A DNA stretch of 64,000 nucleotides from Dyella_A sp049445995 (GCF_049445995.1 NZ_JBMSDZ010000009.1:82600-146599), one strand, 5' to 3'. Numbered from the stretch's first letter, positions 55,353 to 64,000 are shown. Translations and numbers: made by a program. Notes: generated from the sequence alone by a model not told the origin.

Positions 55353-57620
55353 ATGACCGCCATTCCGTTCGCCATCACCGCCCGCCACAAGGGCTTCAAC
55401 CGCGCCGAGATCGTCGATCAGAACTTCACCGAGTTCGTGCAGCTGTGGCAGGGCGAGGTGCGTGCCGCGCCGCGTGACGACGCGCCGGTGCTGCCGGACA
55501 GCGCGCTGGATGCGCGCGGCTTCCGCGAGCTGCTGGAGTCGCAGCTGATCAGCCGCCACCTCGACCTGATGGCGCGCGCGCTGCGCGTGCAGAACAAGGT
55601 GTTCTACACGATCGGCTCGTCTGGCCACGAAGGCAACGCGATGGTGGCGCGGCTCACCCGCCACACCGACCCGGCGTTCCTGCACTACCGCTCCGGCGGC
55701 TTCATGGCCGAGCGTTTTCGCAAGCTGCCGGGTATGGACCCGGTGATGGACTCGGCGCTGTCGTTCGCCGCCAGCAAGGACGACCCGGCTTCCGGCGGCC
55801 GACACAAAGTTTGGGGTTCCAGGCCGCTCTGGGTGCTGCCGCAGACCTCGACGATCGCCTCGCACCTGCCCAAGGCGCTGGGCACCGCGGTCGCCATCGA
55901 TCACGCGCGGCGCATCGGCCACAGCTTGCCGATTCCGGACGACTCCATCGCGATCTGCTCGTTCGGCGATGCGTCCAGCAATCACGCCACCGCGCAGACC
56001 GCGTTCAACGCGGCGGGCTGGACCGCCTACCAAAAGCTGCCCGCGCCGGTGCTGTTCGTGTGCGAGGACAACGGCATCGGCATCTCGGTGAAGACACCGA
56101 CCGGCTGGGTGGCGCGCAATTTCCGTTCGCGCCCGGATCTGGACTACTTCTTCGCCGACGGCCTGGACCTGGCCGAAGGCTACGCGCAGGTGCAGCGCGC
56201 GGTGGAGCACTGCCGCCGCACGCGCCGGCCGACCTTCCTGCACCTGAAGACCACCCGCGTGATGGGCCACGCCGGCACCGATTTCGAGATCGAGTGGCGC
56301 TCGATCGAGGAGCTGGTGGCGGTGGAGTCCACCGACCCATTGCTGCGCTCGGCGGCGATCGCGCTGGAGTCGGGCCTGTACTCGAAGGACGACCTGCTCA
56401 ACCTCTACGAAGCGACCCGCAAGCGCTGTTTCGCCGCCGCGGAAGAAGCCGACCGCCGGCCCAAGCTGGAGCGCCTCGACGACGTGATGGCGCCGCTGGC
56501 GCCGTATTCGCCGGCCAGGGTGAAGGCCGAGGCCGGGCGCACCGACTACGCCGAGGCGCGCCTCAAGGCGTTCGGCGGCGAGGCCAGGCTGCCGGAAAAC
56601 CAGCCACCGCGGCATCTGGCGATCCAGATCGGCCAGGCGCTGCACGACCTCATGGCCAAGTACCCCGAGTCGCTGCTGTTTGGCGAGGACGTGGCGCAGA
56701 AGGGCGGCGTGTACACGGTGACCAAGGGCCTGCACAAGGCGTTCGGCAACAAGCGCGTGTTCAATACGCTGCTGGACGAGACGATCATCCTCGGCCTGGC
56801 CCAGGGCTACGCCAACATGGGACTCCTGCCGATTCCGGAGATCCAGTACCTGGCGTATTTCCACAACGCCGGCGACCAGATCCGCGGCGAGGCGGCCAGC
56901 CTGCAGTTCTTTTCCAACGACCAGTTCCGCAACCCGATGGTGGTGCGGATCGCCTCGCTCGGTTACCAGCGCGGCTTCGGCGGGCATTTCCACAACGACA
57001 ACTCGATCGCCGCGCTGCGCGACATCCCCGGCCTGGTGGTGGGCTGCGCAAGTCGCGGCGACGATGCGGCCGCCATGCTGCGCACGATGATGGCGCTGGC
57101 CAAGGTCGACGGCCGCGTCTGCGCCTTCCTCGAACCGATCGCGCTGTACATGACCAAGGATCTGTACGAGGCCGGCGACGGCCAATGGCAGTTCGCCTAT
57201 CCCGCGCCCGGCGAGGCGATGACGCTGGGCGAGGGGCGCGTATACCACGAGGACGCCGACGACCTGGTGGTGTTCACCTTCGGCAACGGCGTGCCGATGG
57301 CGCTGCGCGCGGCGCGCACCCTCGAGGCCGAGCTGACGTGGAAGGTGCGCGTGGTCGACCTGCGCTGGCTGGCGCCGCTCAACGATGCCTTCATCGCCGC
57401 GCAGGCGAAGAGTGCCAGGCGCATCGTGGTGCTGGACGAGGGACGCAGGAGCGCGGGCGTGGGCGAGGGCGTGATCACCGCGATCGTCGAGGCCGGCTAC
57501 GGCGCCACGCCGCTGAAGCGGGTGGTGGGCGCCGACACCTTCACCCCGCTGGCCGGTGCCGCCTTCCTGGTGCTGCCGGGCGAGGCCGACGTGGTGGCCG
57601 CGGCGCGTGAATTGCGCTGA
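55353..57620 (+). CDS. Fused E1 alpha-beta 2-oxoacid (branched-chain) dehydrogenase
   Basis: A 755-residue thiamine-diphosphate enzyme with both E1 subunits in one chain. The alpha part (about 60-350) has SSGHEGNAMVARLTRHTDPAFLHYR and the cofactor motif GDASSNHATAQTAFNAAGW..CEDN. The beta part (about 420-755) has LLFGEDVAQKGGVYTVTKGL and FNTLLDETIILGLAQGYA. This most resembles branched-chain 2-oxoacid dehydrogenase E1. No E2 or dedicated E3 gene is adjacent, so partners must be elsewhere. Confidence 0.88.
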   Translation: MTAIPFAITARHKGFNRAEIVDQNFTEFVQLWQGEVRAAPRDDAPVLPDSALDARGFRELLESQLISRHLDLMARALRVQNKVFYTIGSSGHEGNAMVARLTRHTDPAFLHYRSGGFMAERFRKLPGMDPVMDSALSFAASKDDPASGGRHKVWGSRPLWVLPQTSTIASHLPKALGTAVAIDHARRIGHSLPIPDDSIAICSFGDASSNHATAQTAFNAAGWTAYQKLPAPVLFVCEDNGIGISVKTPTGWVARNFRSRPDLDYFFADGLDLAEGYAQVQRAVEHCRRTRRPTFLHLKTTRVMGHAGTDFEIEWRSIEELVAVESTDPLLRSAAIALESGLYSKDDLLNLYEATRKRCFAAAEEADRRPKLERLDDVMAPLAPYSPARVKAEAGRTDYAEARLKAFGGEARLPENQPPRHLAIQIGQALHDLMAKYPESLLFGEDVAQKGGVYTVTKGLHKAFGNKRVFNTLLDETIILGLAQGYANMGLLPIPEIQYLAYFHNAGDQIRGEAASLQFFSNDQFRNPMVVRIASLGYQRGFGGHFHNDNSIAALRDIPGLVVGCASRGDDAAAMLRTMMALAKVDGRVCAFLEPIALYMTKDLYEAGDGQWQFAYPAPGEAMTLGEGRVYHEDADDLVVFTFGNGVPMALRAARTLEAELTWKVRVVDLRWLAPLNDAFIAAQAKSARRIVVLDEGRRSAGVGEGVITAIVEAGYGATPLKRVVGADTFTPLAGAAFLVLPGEADVVAAARELR

Positions 57621-57635
57621 CTGCGGCTACCGCGT

Positions 57636-59390
57636 TCAGGGCGCGCGTTGCGGTACGCGGCCGGTGCGCGTGATGCGGCGCTGGGCGGCCGATTCCTCGC
57701 GCCGCTGCAGGCTGGCGCGGTTGCGGCCGTTGAGCTTGGCGTCGTACATCGCCTGGTCGGCGCGGGCGACCAGGCTGTCGATCGAGTCGTGCGGGCGGCG
57801 CACCGCCACGCCGATGCTCGCGGTGAGCTGGGGATGCTCGCTGTCCACCGGAATTTCCAGCCGGTGGATGCGCCGACACAGCCGCGTGGCAACCTGCATC
57901 GCCTCTTCCGCGCCGGCACCGTCGAGCAGGGCGACGAATTCCTCACCACCATAGCGGCCGAACAGGTCCGCCGGACGCAGTTCTTCGCGCAGGGCGTGCG
58001 ATACCGCCACCAGCGCCTCGTCGCCGGCGGCATGACCGCGGCGGTCGTTGAGGATCTTGAAATGATCCAGGTCCAGGAACAGCAGCGACTGCGGTCGCGG
58101 CGAAGGTGCGCTCATCGCCCGGATCGCCGCCTCGTTCCAGGCGCGCCGGTTGAGCACCTGGGTCAGCGAATCCTTGTCGGCCAGCACGCGCACTTCGTCG
58201 CGATCGCGGCGGATCATCAGGGCGCGGTCAGCCAGGCCGAACGACAACACCACCGCCTCGAACGCGCCGGCGGCCAGGCTGGCGTCGTTGAGCCACGCCA
58301 GGCCCGGCAGGGCGCCACTGATCTGAGCGCTGGTCAGCGCGGTGAGTGCCAGCAGCGGCGTCCATCCGGCGAGGAAGAACCACGAGTGGCGCGAGCCACG
58401 CAGCGCGGCGACGATCGCGGCCAACAGCAGCAGTGTGGCACCGATGGTAAGCAGCGGATTGACCAGCAGTTGCCCGGCCGCCTCCAGTGTGTCGACCTGG
58501 CTGCAACGCATCAGCACCACCGCCACCATGCCCACTGCCAGCGCCAGCACGGGGATGCGCAGCAGCGGGGCAAAGCGCTGCAACTCGCAGAAGCGGATCA
58601 TGAACAGCGAGGCGAAGGCCACGGACAGCGCCACCGCGGCAGACCCCACGGTGATCGACAGCCCGGCCAGCCATTCCAGTTCCAACGGATGGTAGACGAA
58701 ACCCGTCTGGATGCCCTGGATCAGCGCATAGCAGAGGATGTAGCCGGCGTACCAGCCGAAGGTGACGTCGCGCAGGATCAGCGCGAAGCACAGCGCCATC
58801 AGCGCCATCGCCAGCATTACGGCGAGGGCGGCGGTGGCGAACACCAGCCAGCGCGCGTCCTGCCTCAGATAGCTGGCCCAGCCCTGCAGACGGAAGCTCA
58901 CCGGGGCGGCGATGCGCGCGGACGGCTCGAACTTCAGCAGCAGCGGTGCGGACGCCTGCAACTCGCGTCCAAGCAGGAAGGCGAGCCGGCCATGGCCGTG
59001 CACCGCCGCCTGGAAATCATCCAGCGCAAGTGCAACGCCGGGTCCGTTGTGGTCATAAAGGGTCACTATGCCCAGCGGCGGCGGGTAGATGCTCAGCACG
59101 CGCTCCTCCTGCACCCACGGCGGTTGCGGATCGAGCACCACCCAACTGCCCAGCTCTCCCTGCGGCAGGCGCTGCAGCAGGGTCGGGTCGAAACGATGCA
59201 TGCTGCCCTGGCGGAAGTCCTTCATCACCCGGGACGGGGTGTCGCCCTCGCGCACGTCCCGCCAGGCGCCGGCCAGCGGCGTGGCGGCATGCAGGTAGCC
59301 GCTGCACAGCAGGGCGAGCGCACACAGTGCCCGCTGCGCCCAGCACATCCGCCCTGCTGGCCTGTTGATTGCCGACCCTGTCATGAACAT
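57636..59390 (-). CDS. Membrane diguanylate cyclase with 7TMR-DISM sensor
   Basis: About 584 residues: a signal peptide ending near LHAATPL, a periplasmic 7TMR-DISM extracellular-type domain (to about 180), seven membrane helices (about 185-395), then a GGDEF domain in the last 170 residues. The active motif is GGEEF, and the inhibitory site RPAD sits five residues before it, so product inhibition by c-di-GMP is expected. There is no EAL domain. Nearby in-frame ATGs at 59384 and 59348 are alternative starts; GGAG precedes the first two. Confidence 0.92.
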   Translation of the reverse strand: MFMTGSAINRPAGRMCWAQRALCALALLCSGYLHAATPLAGAWRDVREGDTPSRVMKDFRQGSMHRFDPTLLQRLPQGELGSWVVLDPQPPWVQEERVLSIYPPPLGIVTLYDHNGPGVALALDDFQAAVHGHGRLAFLLGRELQASAPLLLKFEPSARIAAPVSFRLQGWASYLRQDARWLVFATAALAVMLAMALMALCFALILRDVTFGWYAGYILCYALIQGIQTGFVYHPLELEWLAGLSITVGSAAVALSVAFASLFMIRFCELQRFAPLLRIPVLALAVGMVAVVLMRCSQVDTLEAAGQLLVNPLLTIGATLLLLAAIVAALRGSRHSWFFLAGWTPLLALTALTSAQISGALPGLAWLNDASLAAGAFEAVVLSFGLADRALMIRRDRDEVRVLADKDSLTQVLNRRAWNEAAIRAMSAPSPRPQSLLFLDLDHFKILNDRRGHAAGDEALVAVSHALREELRPADLFGRYGGEEFVALLDGAGAEEAMQVATRLCRRIHRLEIPVDSEHPQLTASIGVAVRRPHDSIDSLVARADQAMYDAKLNGRNRASLQRREESAAQRRITRTGRVPQRAP

Positions 59391-59743
59391 CCGTCTCCCG
59401 GTCGTGACGCATGGTGCCCCAGACATGCAGTGCGTGATACGGCCACGAACTCATGCGCAAGCGGACATTGGCCGCTCAGCGTGCCAAGGTCCGACGGCCC
59501 TGTCGGCGGGCGCAAGGCCTGACGCCGCGTAGGCCTGTATCCCGGCGCAGCAGGAACCGTGCCACGACGGGGATTGTACGGCGGCAGCGGTCAGCGGGAG
59601 GCCGGCGCTTTCGTCACGGGGGCTTTGCCGTTGCGCTGGAATGCTGTCCCCGTCCGTCGCGCCCCGCAGTGCCGCGGCGGGCAGCTTTCCATCCGTTGCA
59701 TGCGGCTCGTTCCACCTGGGCCGCCCAACTCCGGGAGATCTTC

Positions 59744-60310
59744 ATGACCATCTTGTCTGTCGCCGTATTCGTGGGCAGCCTGCGCAAGGCATCGATCAAC
59801 CGCCGGCTGGCGCTGGCCGTGCAGCGGCTGGCACCTGATGACCTGCGCTTCGATCCGGTCGCAATCGATGCCCTGCCGCTCTACAACCAGGACTTCGACA
59901 GCGCCTATCCGTCCGCCTGCCGCGCACTCAAGCAACAGGTGGAAAAAGCCGACGCGCTGCTGTTCGTCACGCCCGAATACAACCGCTCAATCCCGGGCGT
60001 GCTGAAGAACGCGCTCGACATCGCCTCGCGACCGTGGGGTACCAACTCCTTCGCCGGCAAGCCGGGGGCGGTGGCCGGTGCCTCGATTGGCGCCACCGGC
60101 AGCGCGCTGGCGCAGCAGCATCTGCGCAACATGCTGGCCTATCTCGACGTGGCGGTACTGGCGCAGCCGGAGGTGTTCGTGCAGTTCAGGAACGACGGGC
60201 TGATCGACGAGGAGGGCCAGGTTGCCAGCGAGGACACGCGGAAGTTCCTGCAGGGCTTCGTCGACCGTTATGCCGACTGGGTCCGCGCGCACGTGGGCCG
60301 GCAGATGTGA
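59744..60310 (+). CDS. NADPH-dependent FMN reductase (flavodoxin-like)
   Basis: A 188-residue flavoprotein. VGSLRKASINRRLA is the FMN phosphate loop and PEYNRSIPGVLKNALD the conserved isoalloxazine-binding motif, as in chromate and quinone reductases of the ChrR/SsuE-like family. GGGAG lies 8 bases before the ATG. The 353-base gap before it, shared with the divergent diguanylate cyclase gene, shows no other gene or repeat. It converges with ppk, leaving 14 bases between stops. Confidence 0.92.
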   Translation: MTILSVAVFVGSLRKASINRRLALAVQRLAPDDLRFDPVAIDALPLYNQDFDSAYPSACRALKQQVEKADALLFVTPEYNRSIPGVLKNALDIASRPWGTNSFAGKPGAVAGASIGATGSALAQQHLRNMLAYLDVAVLAQPEVFVQFRNDGLIDEEGQVASEDTRKFLQGFVDRYADWVRAHVGRQM

Positions 60311-60324
60311 TCGGCCAGCGCTGA

Positions 60325-62478
60325 TCAGCTCGCCGTCGCGCCGCTGCCGCAGAGTTTCTCCAGCAACTGGTGCTGCACGTTGCGCGGGCTCTGCCCGTTC
60401 GCCGGTTGTGCACGCAGGTAGCTGCCGTCCGGTTGCAGCAGCGAGGCGCTGGCGTTGTCGGCCAGGTACAGGTCCAGCTCGCGGCGTACCCGCTGGATCA
60501 GCTTCTTGCCCTCGATGGGGAAGCCGGTTTCGATGCGCCGGTCGAGGTTGCGTTCCATCAGATCGGCGCTGGCGAGGTAGAGCTTCTCCTCGCCGCCGTT
60601 GGCGAACCAGTACACGCGGCTGTGTTCCAGGAAGCGGCCGATGATCGAGCGCACGCGGATGTTGTGCGACACCCCGGGCACGCCCGGGCGCAGGCAGCAC
60701 ATTCCGCGCACGATCAGGTCGATCTTCACTCCGGCCATGCTGGCCTTGTACAGCGCGCGGATCATCTTGGCATCGGTCACCGCATTGACCTTGATGATGA
60801 TCTGCGCCGGCCGGCCGGCTTCGGCGTGCGCCGTCTCACGGGCGATCAGGTCGAGCAGGGTCTTCTTCAGCGTGAACGGCGCATGCAGCAGCTTCTTCAT
60901 CGGCTGCACCTTGCCCATGCCGGTGAGCTGGCTGAACAGCTTGTGCACGTCCTCGCACAGCACCGGATCGGAGGTGAGCAGGCTGTAGTCGGTGTACAGG
61001 CGCGCGTTGCCGGTGTGGTAGTTGCCGGTGCCCAGGTGCGCGTAGCGCACCAGTTCGCTGCCTTCGCGGCGCTGGATCAGCATCAGCTTGGCATGCGTCT
61101 TCACCCCCACCACGCCGTAGATCACCACCGCGCCGGCCTGCTGCAGGCGCGAGGCGAGGGTGAGGTTGGACTCCTCGTCGAAGCGCGCGCGCAGCTCGAT
61201 CACCGCAGTGACCTCCTTGCCGGCACGCGCCGCATCCACCAGCGCATCGACGATTTCCGAGGTGGCGCCGCTGCGGTACAGCGTCTGCTTGATCGCCAGT
61301 ACGGCCGGATCCTTGGCCGCCTGGCGCAGCAGGTCGACCACCGGGGTGAACGACTCGTACGGATGCAGCAGCAGCACGTCCTGCCGGCTCAGACAGGCGA
61401 AGATGTCGTCGGACTTCTTCAGCTGCCTGGGGATCGAGGGCGTGAAGGGACGGAACTGCAAATGCGGGAAGCCCGCCTTGTTGGCCACGCCGAACAGGCG
61501 CGACAGGTTCACCGCGCCGTTCACCTCGTAAAGTTCGGCGGCAGTGAGCCCGAACTGCTTGAGCAGATAGTCGATCAGCAGCTTGGGACAGTTGTCGGCC
61601 ACTTCCAGCCGCACCGCATCGCCGAAGCGGCGCGTGTACAGGCCGCCGCGCAGGGCGCGCGCCAGGTCGTCGACGTCTTCCGGGTCGATGGTGAGGTCGG
61701 CGTTGCGGGTCAGCCGGAACTGGTAGCAGCCGTGCACCTGCATGCCGGGGAACAGTTCGTCGACGTGGGCATGGATCACCGACGACAGCAGCACGTGGTT
61801 CTCGCCGCCCTCGCAGATGTCGTCGGGCAGGCGCATCAGCCGCGGCAGCACGCGCGGCGCCGGCACGATGGCCAGGCCCGAGTCGCGGCCGAATGCGTCC
61901 ACGCCCTCCAACTGCACGATGAAGTTGAGGCTCTTGTTCACCAGCAGCGGAAACGGGTGGGTGGGGTCCAGCCCGATCGGCGTGATCAGCGGGGCCACCT
62001 CGTGCCGGAAGTAGCGGCGCACCCACTGCTTCTGCTTCAGTGTCCACTCGTTGCGGCGGATGATGCGGATGCCCTGCGCGGCCAGCGCGGGGAGGATGCG
62101 CTCGTTGAGGATGTTGTACTGGCGCTCGATCTGCCGGTGCGCGATCTCGCTGATCATCGCCAGCGCCTGCTTCGGCGCGATGCCGTCCGGCCCGACCAGC
62201 TCGTGGTCGAAGGCGATCTGGTCCTTCAGTTCGGCCACGCGGATCTCGAAGAACTCGTCCATGTTGCTGGAGAAGATCAGCAGGAACTTCAGCCGCTCCT
62301 GCAGCGGCGTGCCCTCGTCCAGCGCCTGGTCGAGCACGCGGATGTTGAACTGCAGCTGCGACAGCTCGCGATGGATGTACAGCGAGCGATCGGTCAGGTC
62401 GACCGCGCTGGCCGCTTCCACCGGCGGGGTGGCTGCAGCGGGCTGGACAGGCGGGGCGGGTTTCTTGCGCTGGGTCAT
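60325..62478 (-). CDS. ppk: Polyphosphate kinase 1
   Basis: A 717-residue membrane-associated enzyme that makes polyphosphate from ATP. The N-terminal domain has RELSQLQFNIRVLDQA and SSNMDEFFEIRVA, and the catalytic PLD-like domains have the phosphorylated His in HAKLMLIQRRE and HLGTGNYHTGNARLYTDY. Residues 1-30 are a Pro/Ala-rich extension. Upstream in-frame codons cover a repeat and are not part of the gene. A Pho-box-like site lies 73 bases upstream. Confidence 0.96.
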   Translation of the reverse strand: MTQRKKPAPPVQPAAATPPVEAASAVDLTDRSLYIHRELSQLQFNIRVLDQALDEGTPLQERLKFLLIFSSNMDEFFEIRVAELKDQIAFDHELVGPDGIAPKQALAMISEIAHRQIERQYNILNERILPALAAQGIRIIRRNEWTLKQKQWVRRYFRHEVAPLITPIGLDPTHPFPLLVNKSLNFIVQLEGVDAFGRDSGLAIVPAPRVLPRLMRLPDDICEGGENHVLLSSVIHAHVDELFPGMQVHGCYQFRLTRNADLTIDPEDVDDLARALRGGLYTRRFGDAVRLEVADNCPKLLIDYLLKQFGLTAAELYEVNGAVNLSRLFGVANKAGFPHLQFRPFTPSIPRQLKKSDDIFACLSRQDVLLLHPYESFTPVVDLLRQAAKDPAVLAIKQTLYRSGATSEIVDALVDAARAGKEVTAVIELRARFDEESNLTLASRLQQAGAVVIYGVVGVKTHAKLMLIQRREGSELVRYAHLGTGNYHTGNARLYTDYSLLTSDPVLCEDVHKLFSQLTGMGKVQPMKKLLHAPFTLKKTLLDLIARETAHAEAGRPAQIIIKVNAVTDAKMIRALYKASMAGVKIDLIVRGMCCLRPGVPGVSHNIRVRSIIGRFLEHSRVYWFANGGEEKLYLASADLMERNLDRRIETGFPIEGKKLIQRVRRELDLYLADNASASLLQPDGSYLRAQPANGQSPRNVQHQLLEKLCGSGATAS

Positions 62479-62550
62479 GGGTGACGAGGGCAGTGGGCGG
62501 GTGCGTTGCTGGGGCGTAGTGTCATCAAGTGGACATGCTGGTCTGCCCGA

Positions 62551-62568
62551 TTGACGTCCATGTGACAG
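62551..62568 (-). promoter_or_regulatory. Putative Pho box upstream of ppk
   Basis: Read on the minus strand the site is CTGTCACATGGACGTCAA. The first half matches the Pho half-site CTGTCAC exactly, the spacer is 4 bases, and the second half keeps GTCA. Control of ppk by PhoB is known in E. coli; here it is inferred. Confidence 0.45.
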
Positions 62569-62624
62569 TAGGGCAAGCAGGGAAGCCCCTGTCATGGATC
62601 CGGTCCATGAACCGTCCAGGCCAC

Positions 62625-62666
62625 CCGTTCGTCCTGAGCGTGGCGAAGCGAAGTCGAAGGACCATG
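62625..62666. repeat. REP-like element with head GTTCGTCCTGAGC
   Basis: CGTTCGTCCTGAGCGTGGCG and AAGTCGAAGGACCATGC form an imperfect hairpin (GTCCT with AGGAC outside, CGAAG/CTTCG-like blocks inside). Elements with this head recur in many proteobacterial genomes. It lies in the 401-base gap between ppk and the Bax-inhibitor-like gene, which otherwise holds only the Pho-box-like site. Confidence 0.7.
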
Positions 62667-62879
62667 CAGGTGGAATCGATAGTGTTGCCCAGATGGGGAC
62701 CTCGAAAAACCGCTCTTTGTTCGTGACGAGCCTTATTTCGAGTTTTTCGAGGTTCTCGGATCGCTTTCCGGCGGGCACCGGTCGCGTAGCGTAGCCGGCG
62801 TATACCGCCTTGTGCAGTTGCGGTTAGCATGAGCAGGCCGTGCGTGGTGCGCGGCGTGAACTTCAAGGAGCTGGCGACC

Positions 62880-63635
62880 ATGCGTTCGAGCAATCCCGTC
62901 CTGCAGCCGAAAGTCTTCCAGGGCCCGTTCGCCGTCGGCGAGCAGATGACGATGAACGGCACCATCGCCAAGACGGGCCTGTTGCTGCTGCTGGCCGTCG
63001 TCACTGGCAGCTGGACCTGGAACCGCTTCGCCGAAGCGGCCGTCGGCGGCAACCTTGCTGCCGCGATGGCCGAGGTGTCGCCGTTCCTGTGGGGCGGTTT
63101 GATCGTCGGTTTCGTGCTGGCGCTGGTGTCGAGCTTCGCGCCGCGCTGGTCCGGCATCACCGCGCCGCTGTACGCGATCGCCGAGGGTTTCGCACTTGGC
63201 GGCATCTCCGCCTTCATGGAGTTGCGGTTTCCGGGCATCGTGGTGCAGGCGATCATGCTTACCGTGGGCGTGCTCGCGGCGATGCTGCTGCTTTATCGCA
63301 CCGGGGTGATCAAGGTTACCGACAAGTTCCGCATGGGCGTGGTGGCGGCCACCGGCGGCATCGCGCTGCTTTACCTGGTGGACATCGGCCTGCGCGCGTT
63401 CACCAGCATCCAGATTCCCTTCATCCACGAGTCCGGGTTGATGGGCATCGGCTTCAGCTTGCTGGTGGTGGGCCTGGCCGCGCTGAACCTGGTGCTCGAC
63501 TTCGACATGATCGAGCGGGGCGCTGCGCAGGGCGCGCCGAAGTACATGGAGTGGTTCGGCGCGTTCGCGCTGATGGTCACGCTGGTGTGGCTGTACATGG
63601 AAATCCTGCGCCTGCTGTCCAAGGCGCGTCGCTGA
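62880..63635 (+). CDS. Bax inhibitor-1/YccA-type membrane protein
   Basis: A 251-residue protein with seven predicted membrane helices. ITAPLYAIAEGFALGGISAFMELRFPGIVVQAIMLTVG and LNLVLDFDMIERGAAQGAPKYMEWFGAFALMVTLVWLYMEILRLL match the Bax1-I/YccA family, whose members are calcium-leak or protease-modulating proteins. The conserved Asp pair (DFDMIE) is present. GGAG lies 9 bases before the chosen ATG (MRSSNPVLQ); upstream codons MSRPCVVRG are in frame but lack such a site. Confidence 0.9.
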   Translation: MRSSNPVLQPKVFQGPFAVGEQMTMNGTIAKTGLLLLLAVVTGSWTWNRFAEAAVGGNLAAAMAEVSPFLWGGLIVGFVLALVSSFAPRWSGITAPLYAIAEGFALGGISAFMELRFPGIVVQAIMLTVGVLAAMLLLYRTGVIKVTDKFRMGVVAATGGIALLYLVDIGLRAFTSIQIPFIHESGLMGIGFSLLVVGLAALNLVLDFDMIERGAAQGAPKYMEWFGAFALMVTLVWLYMEILRLLSKARR

Positions 63636-63661
63636 GGCGGGCTTGCGATCAGCGCGCATTG

Positions 63662-63689
63662 AAAAGGCCGGCGTGATGCCGGCCTTTTT
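63662..63689 (+). terminator. Terminator after the Bax-inhibitor-like gene
   Basis: AAAAGGCCGGC pairs with GCCGGCCTTTT around GTGAT, followed by T; strong and possibly bidirectional. Confidence 0.92.
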
Positions 63690-63732
63690 GCGGAATGCGG
63701 AAAACCGCGCGGGCTTAGCCCCTCCCCGAGGG

Positions 63733-64000
63733 CTGTCTCTTGATCACATCTCCGCCGGTATCTGCTTGCTGAGCCAATAGCCCTCCAGCCGTTCCTGCAG
63801 CCGGAACCAGCCATACCAGAGCGTGTCCCAGCCGGGCCGGCCGGTGCGTTTGGTGTCGGTAAAGCCGCCCATTTTGGCGAGGGCTCGATACGCCCACGCG
63901 GCTGGCGGCGTTTGCGCGGGTGGTGCACTGTGCTCGGTGGAGACCCATAACACACGCCATTCGTCCGGACTCAGTGGCGTGGGCTCCGGCGCGGCCTCAT
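63733..64000 (-). mobile_element. End of an IS50/Tn5-like insertion sequence (partial)
   Basis: CTGTCTCTTGATCACATCT at 63733-63751 differs at one position from the 19-base inside end of Tn5/IS50. The transposase stop codon lies inside this end, as in IS50. The element extends beyond the right edge. The 9 bases outside it, CCCCGAGGG (63724-63732), are the expected place of a target duplication. Confidence 0.85.
63744..64000 (-). CDS. IS4-family (IS50 group) transposase, C-terminal part
   Basis: The last 85 codons of a transposase cut by the window edge. WVSTEHSAPPAQTPPAAWAYRALAKMGGFTDTKRTGRPGWDTLWYGWFRLQERLEGYWLSKQ matches the C-terminal domain of Tn5 transposase, which has GGFMDSKRTG and a similar ending. 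The reading frame is open to the edge, so the gene may be intact. The DDE catalytic core lies outside the window. Confidence 0.85.
   Translation of the reverse strand, partial: EAAPEPTPLSPDEWRVLWVSTEHSAPPAQTPPAAWAYRALAKMGGFTDTKRTGRPGWDTLWYGWFRLQERLEGYWLSKQIPAEM

Noticed and set aside
62479..62778. N-terminal extension of polyphosphate kinase by 100 codons
   Set aside because: It spans the REP-like element and Pho-box-like site and does not resemble PPK1.

Overview
The window is about 64 kb of GC-rich, gene-dense chromosome from a gammaproteobacterium. Gene content points to Xanthomonadales, most likely Rhodanobacteraceae (Rhodanobacter/Dyella/Frateuria-like). The clues are the order tRNA-fMet, rimP, nusA, infB, rbfA, truB, rpsO, pnp, a class III PhaE/PhaC polyester synthase, a cysJIH/cysB/cysG/cysM sulfate assimilation cluster, and many short intergenic palindromic repeats. 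The family assignment is inference; no 16S rRNA gene is present.

Layout. 1-10248: the 3' part of the complex I operon (end of nuoF, then nuoG to nuoN), with two hairpin repeats inserted between nuoH and nuoI. 10286-19730: initiator tRNA, two terminator-like hairpins, then the translation and RNA-processing cluster ending at a strong terminator after pnp. 19783-22456: phaE, phaC and a small PspC-domain protein. 22530-23950: mtnA overlapping a GtrA-family membrane protein. 24090-26702: gyrA. 26968-28392: an Hsp20 and CbpA-type chaperone pair. On the minus strand from 28472 to 38467 lie a PilH-like receiver, an AcuI-type reductase, a LOG-family protein, lpd, sucB, sucA (2-oxoglutarate dehydrogenase complex), a small unknown protein and a YcfD-type cupin oxygenase. 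38597-46743: cysJ, cysI, cysH, then cysB divergent from cysG and cysM. 46715-51540 (minus): SURF1 and cyoDCBA, a bo3-type quinol oxidase. 51759-57620: an MHS-family transporter, a glutaryl-CoA dehydrogenase-like enzyme, an internally deleted GNAT gene, a small unknown protein and a fused E1 alpha/beta 2-oxoacid dehydrogenase. 57636-62478: a membrane diguanylate cyclase, an NADPH-dependent FMN reductase and polyphosphate kinase. 62880-63635: a Bax-inhibitor-1/YccA-type membrane protein. 63733-64000: the end of an IS50/Tn5-like insertion sequence that runs off the window.

Together the genes describe aerobic respiration (complex I, 2-oxoglutarate dehydrogenase, bo3 oxidase), information processing, assimilatory sulfate reduction, carbon and phosphate storage, and fatty/amino acid catabolism. 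This is almost entirely core chromosome. I see no CRISPR array, prophage, secretion cluster or defence island, and no convincing undescribed multi-gene system. The best second looks are non-coding: several families of dispersed inverted repeats, a motif shared by the cysJ and cysB/cysG promoter regions, a long stem in the rpsO leader, a putative Pho box upstream of ppk, and the Tn5-like terminus. At protein level the notable points are the A/K-rich tail on PhaE, a His-rich insert in NuoL and Ala at GyrA position 83.
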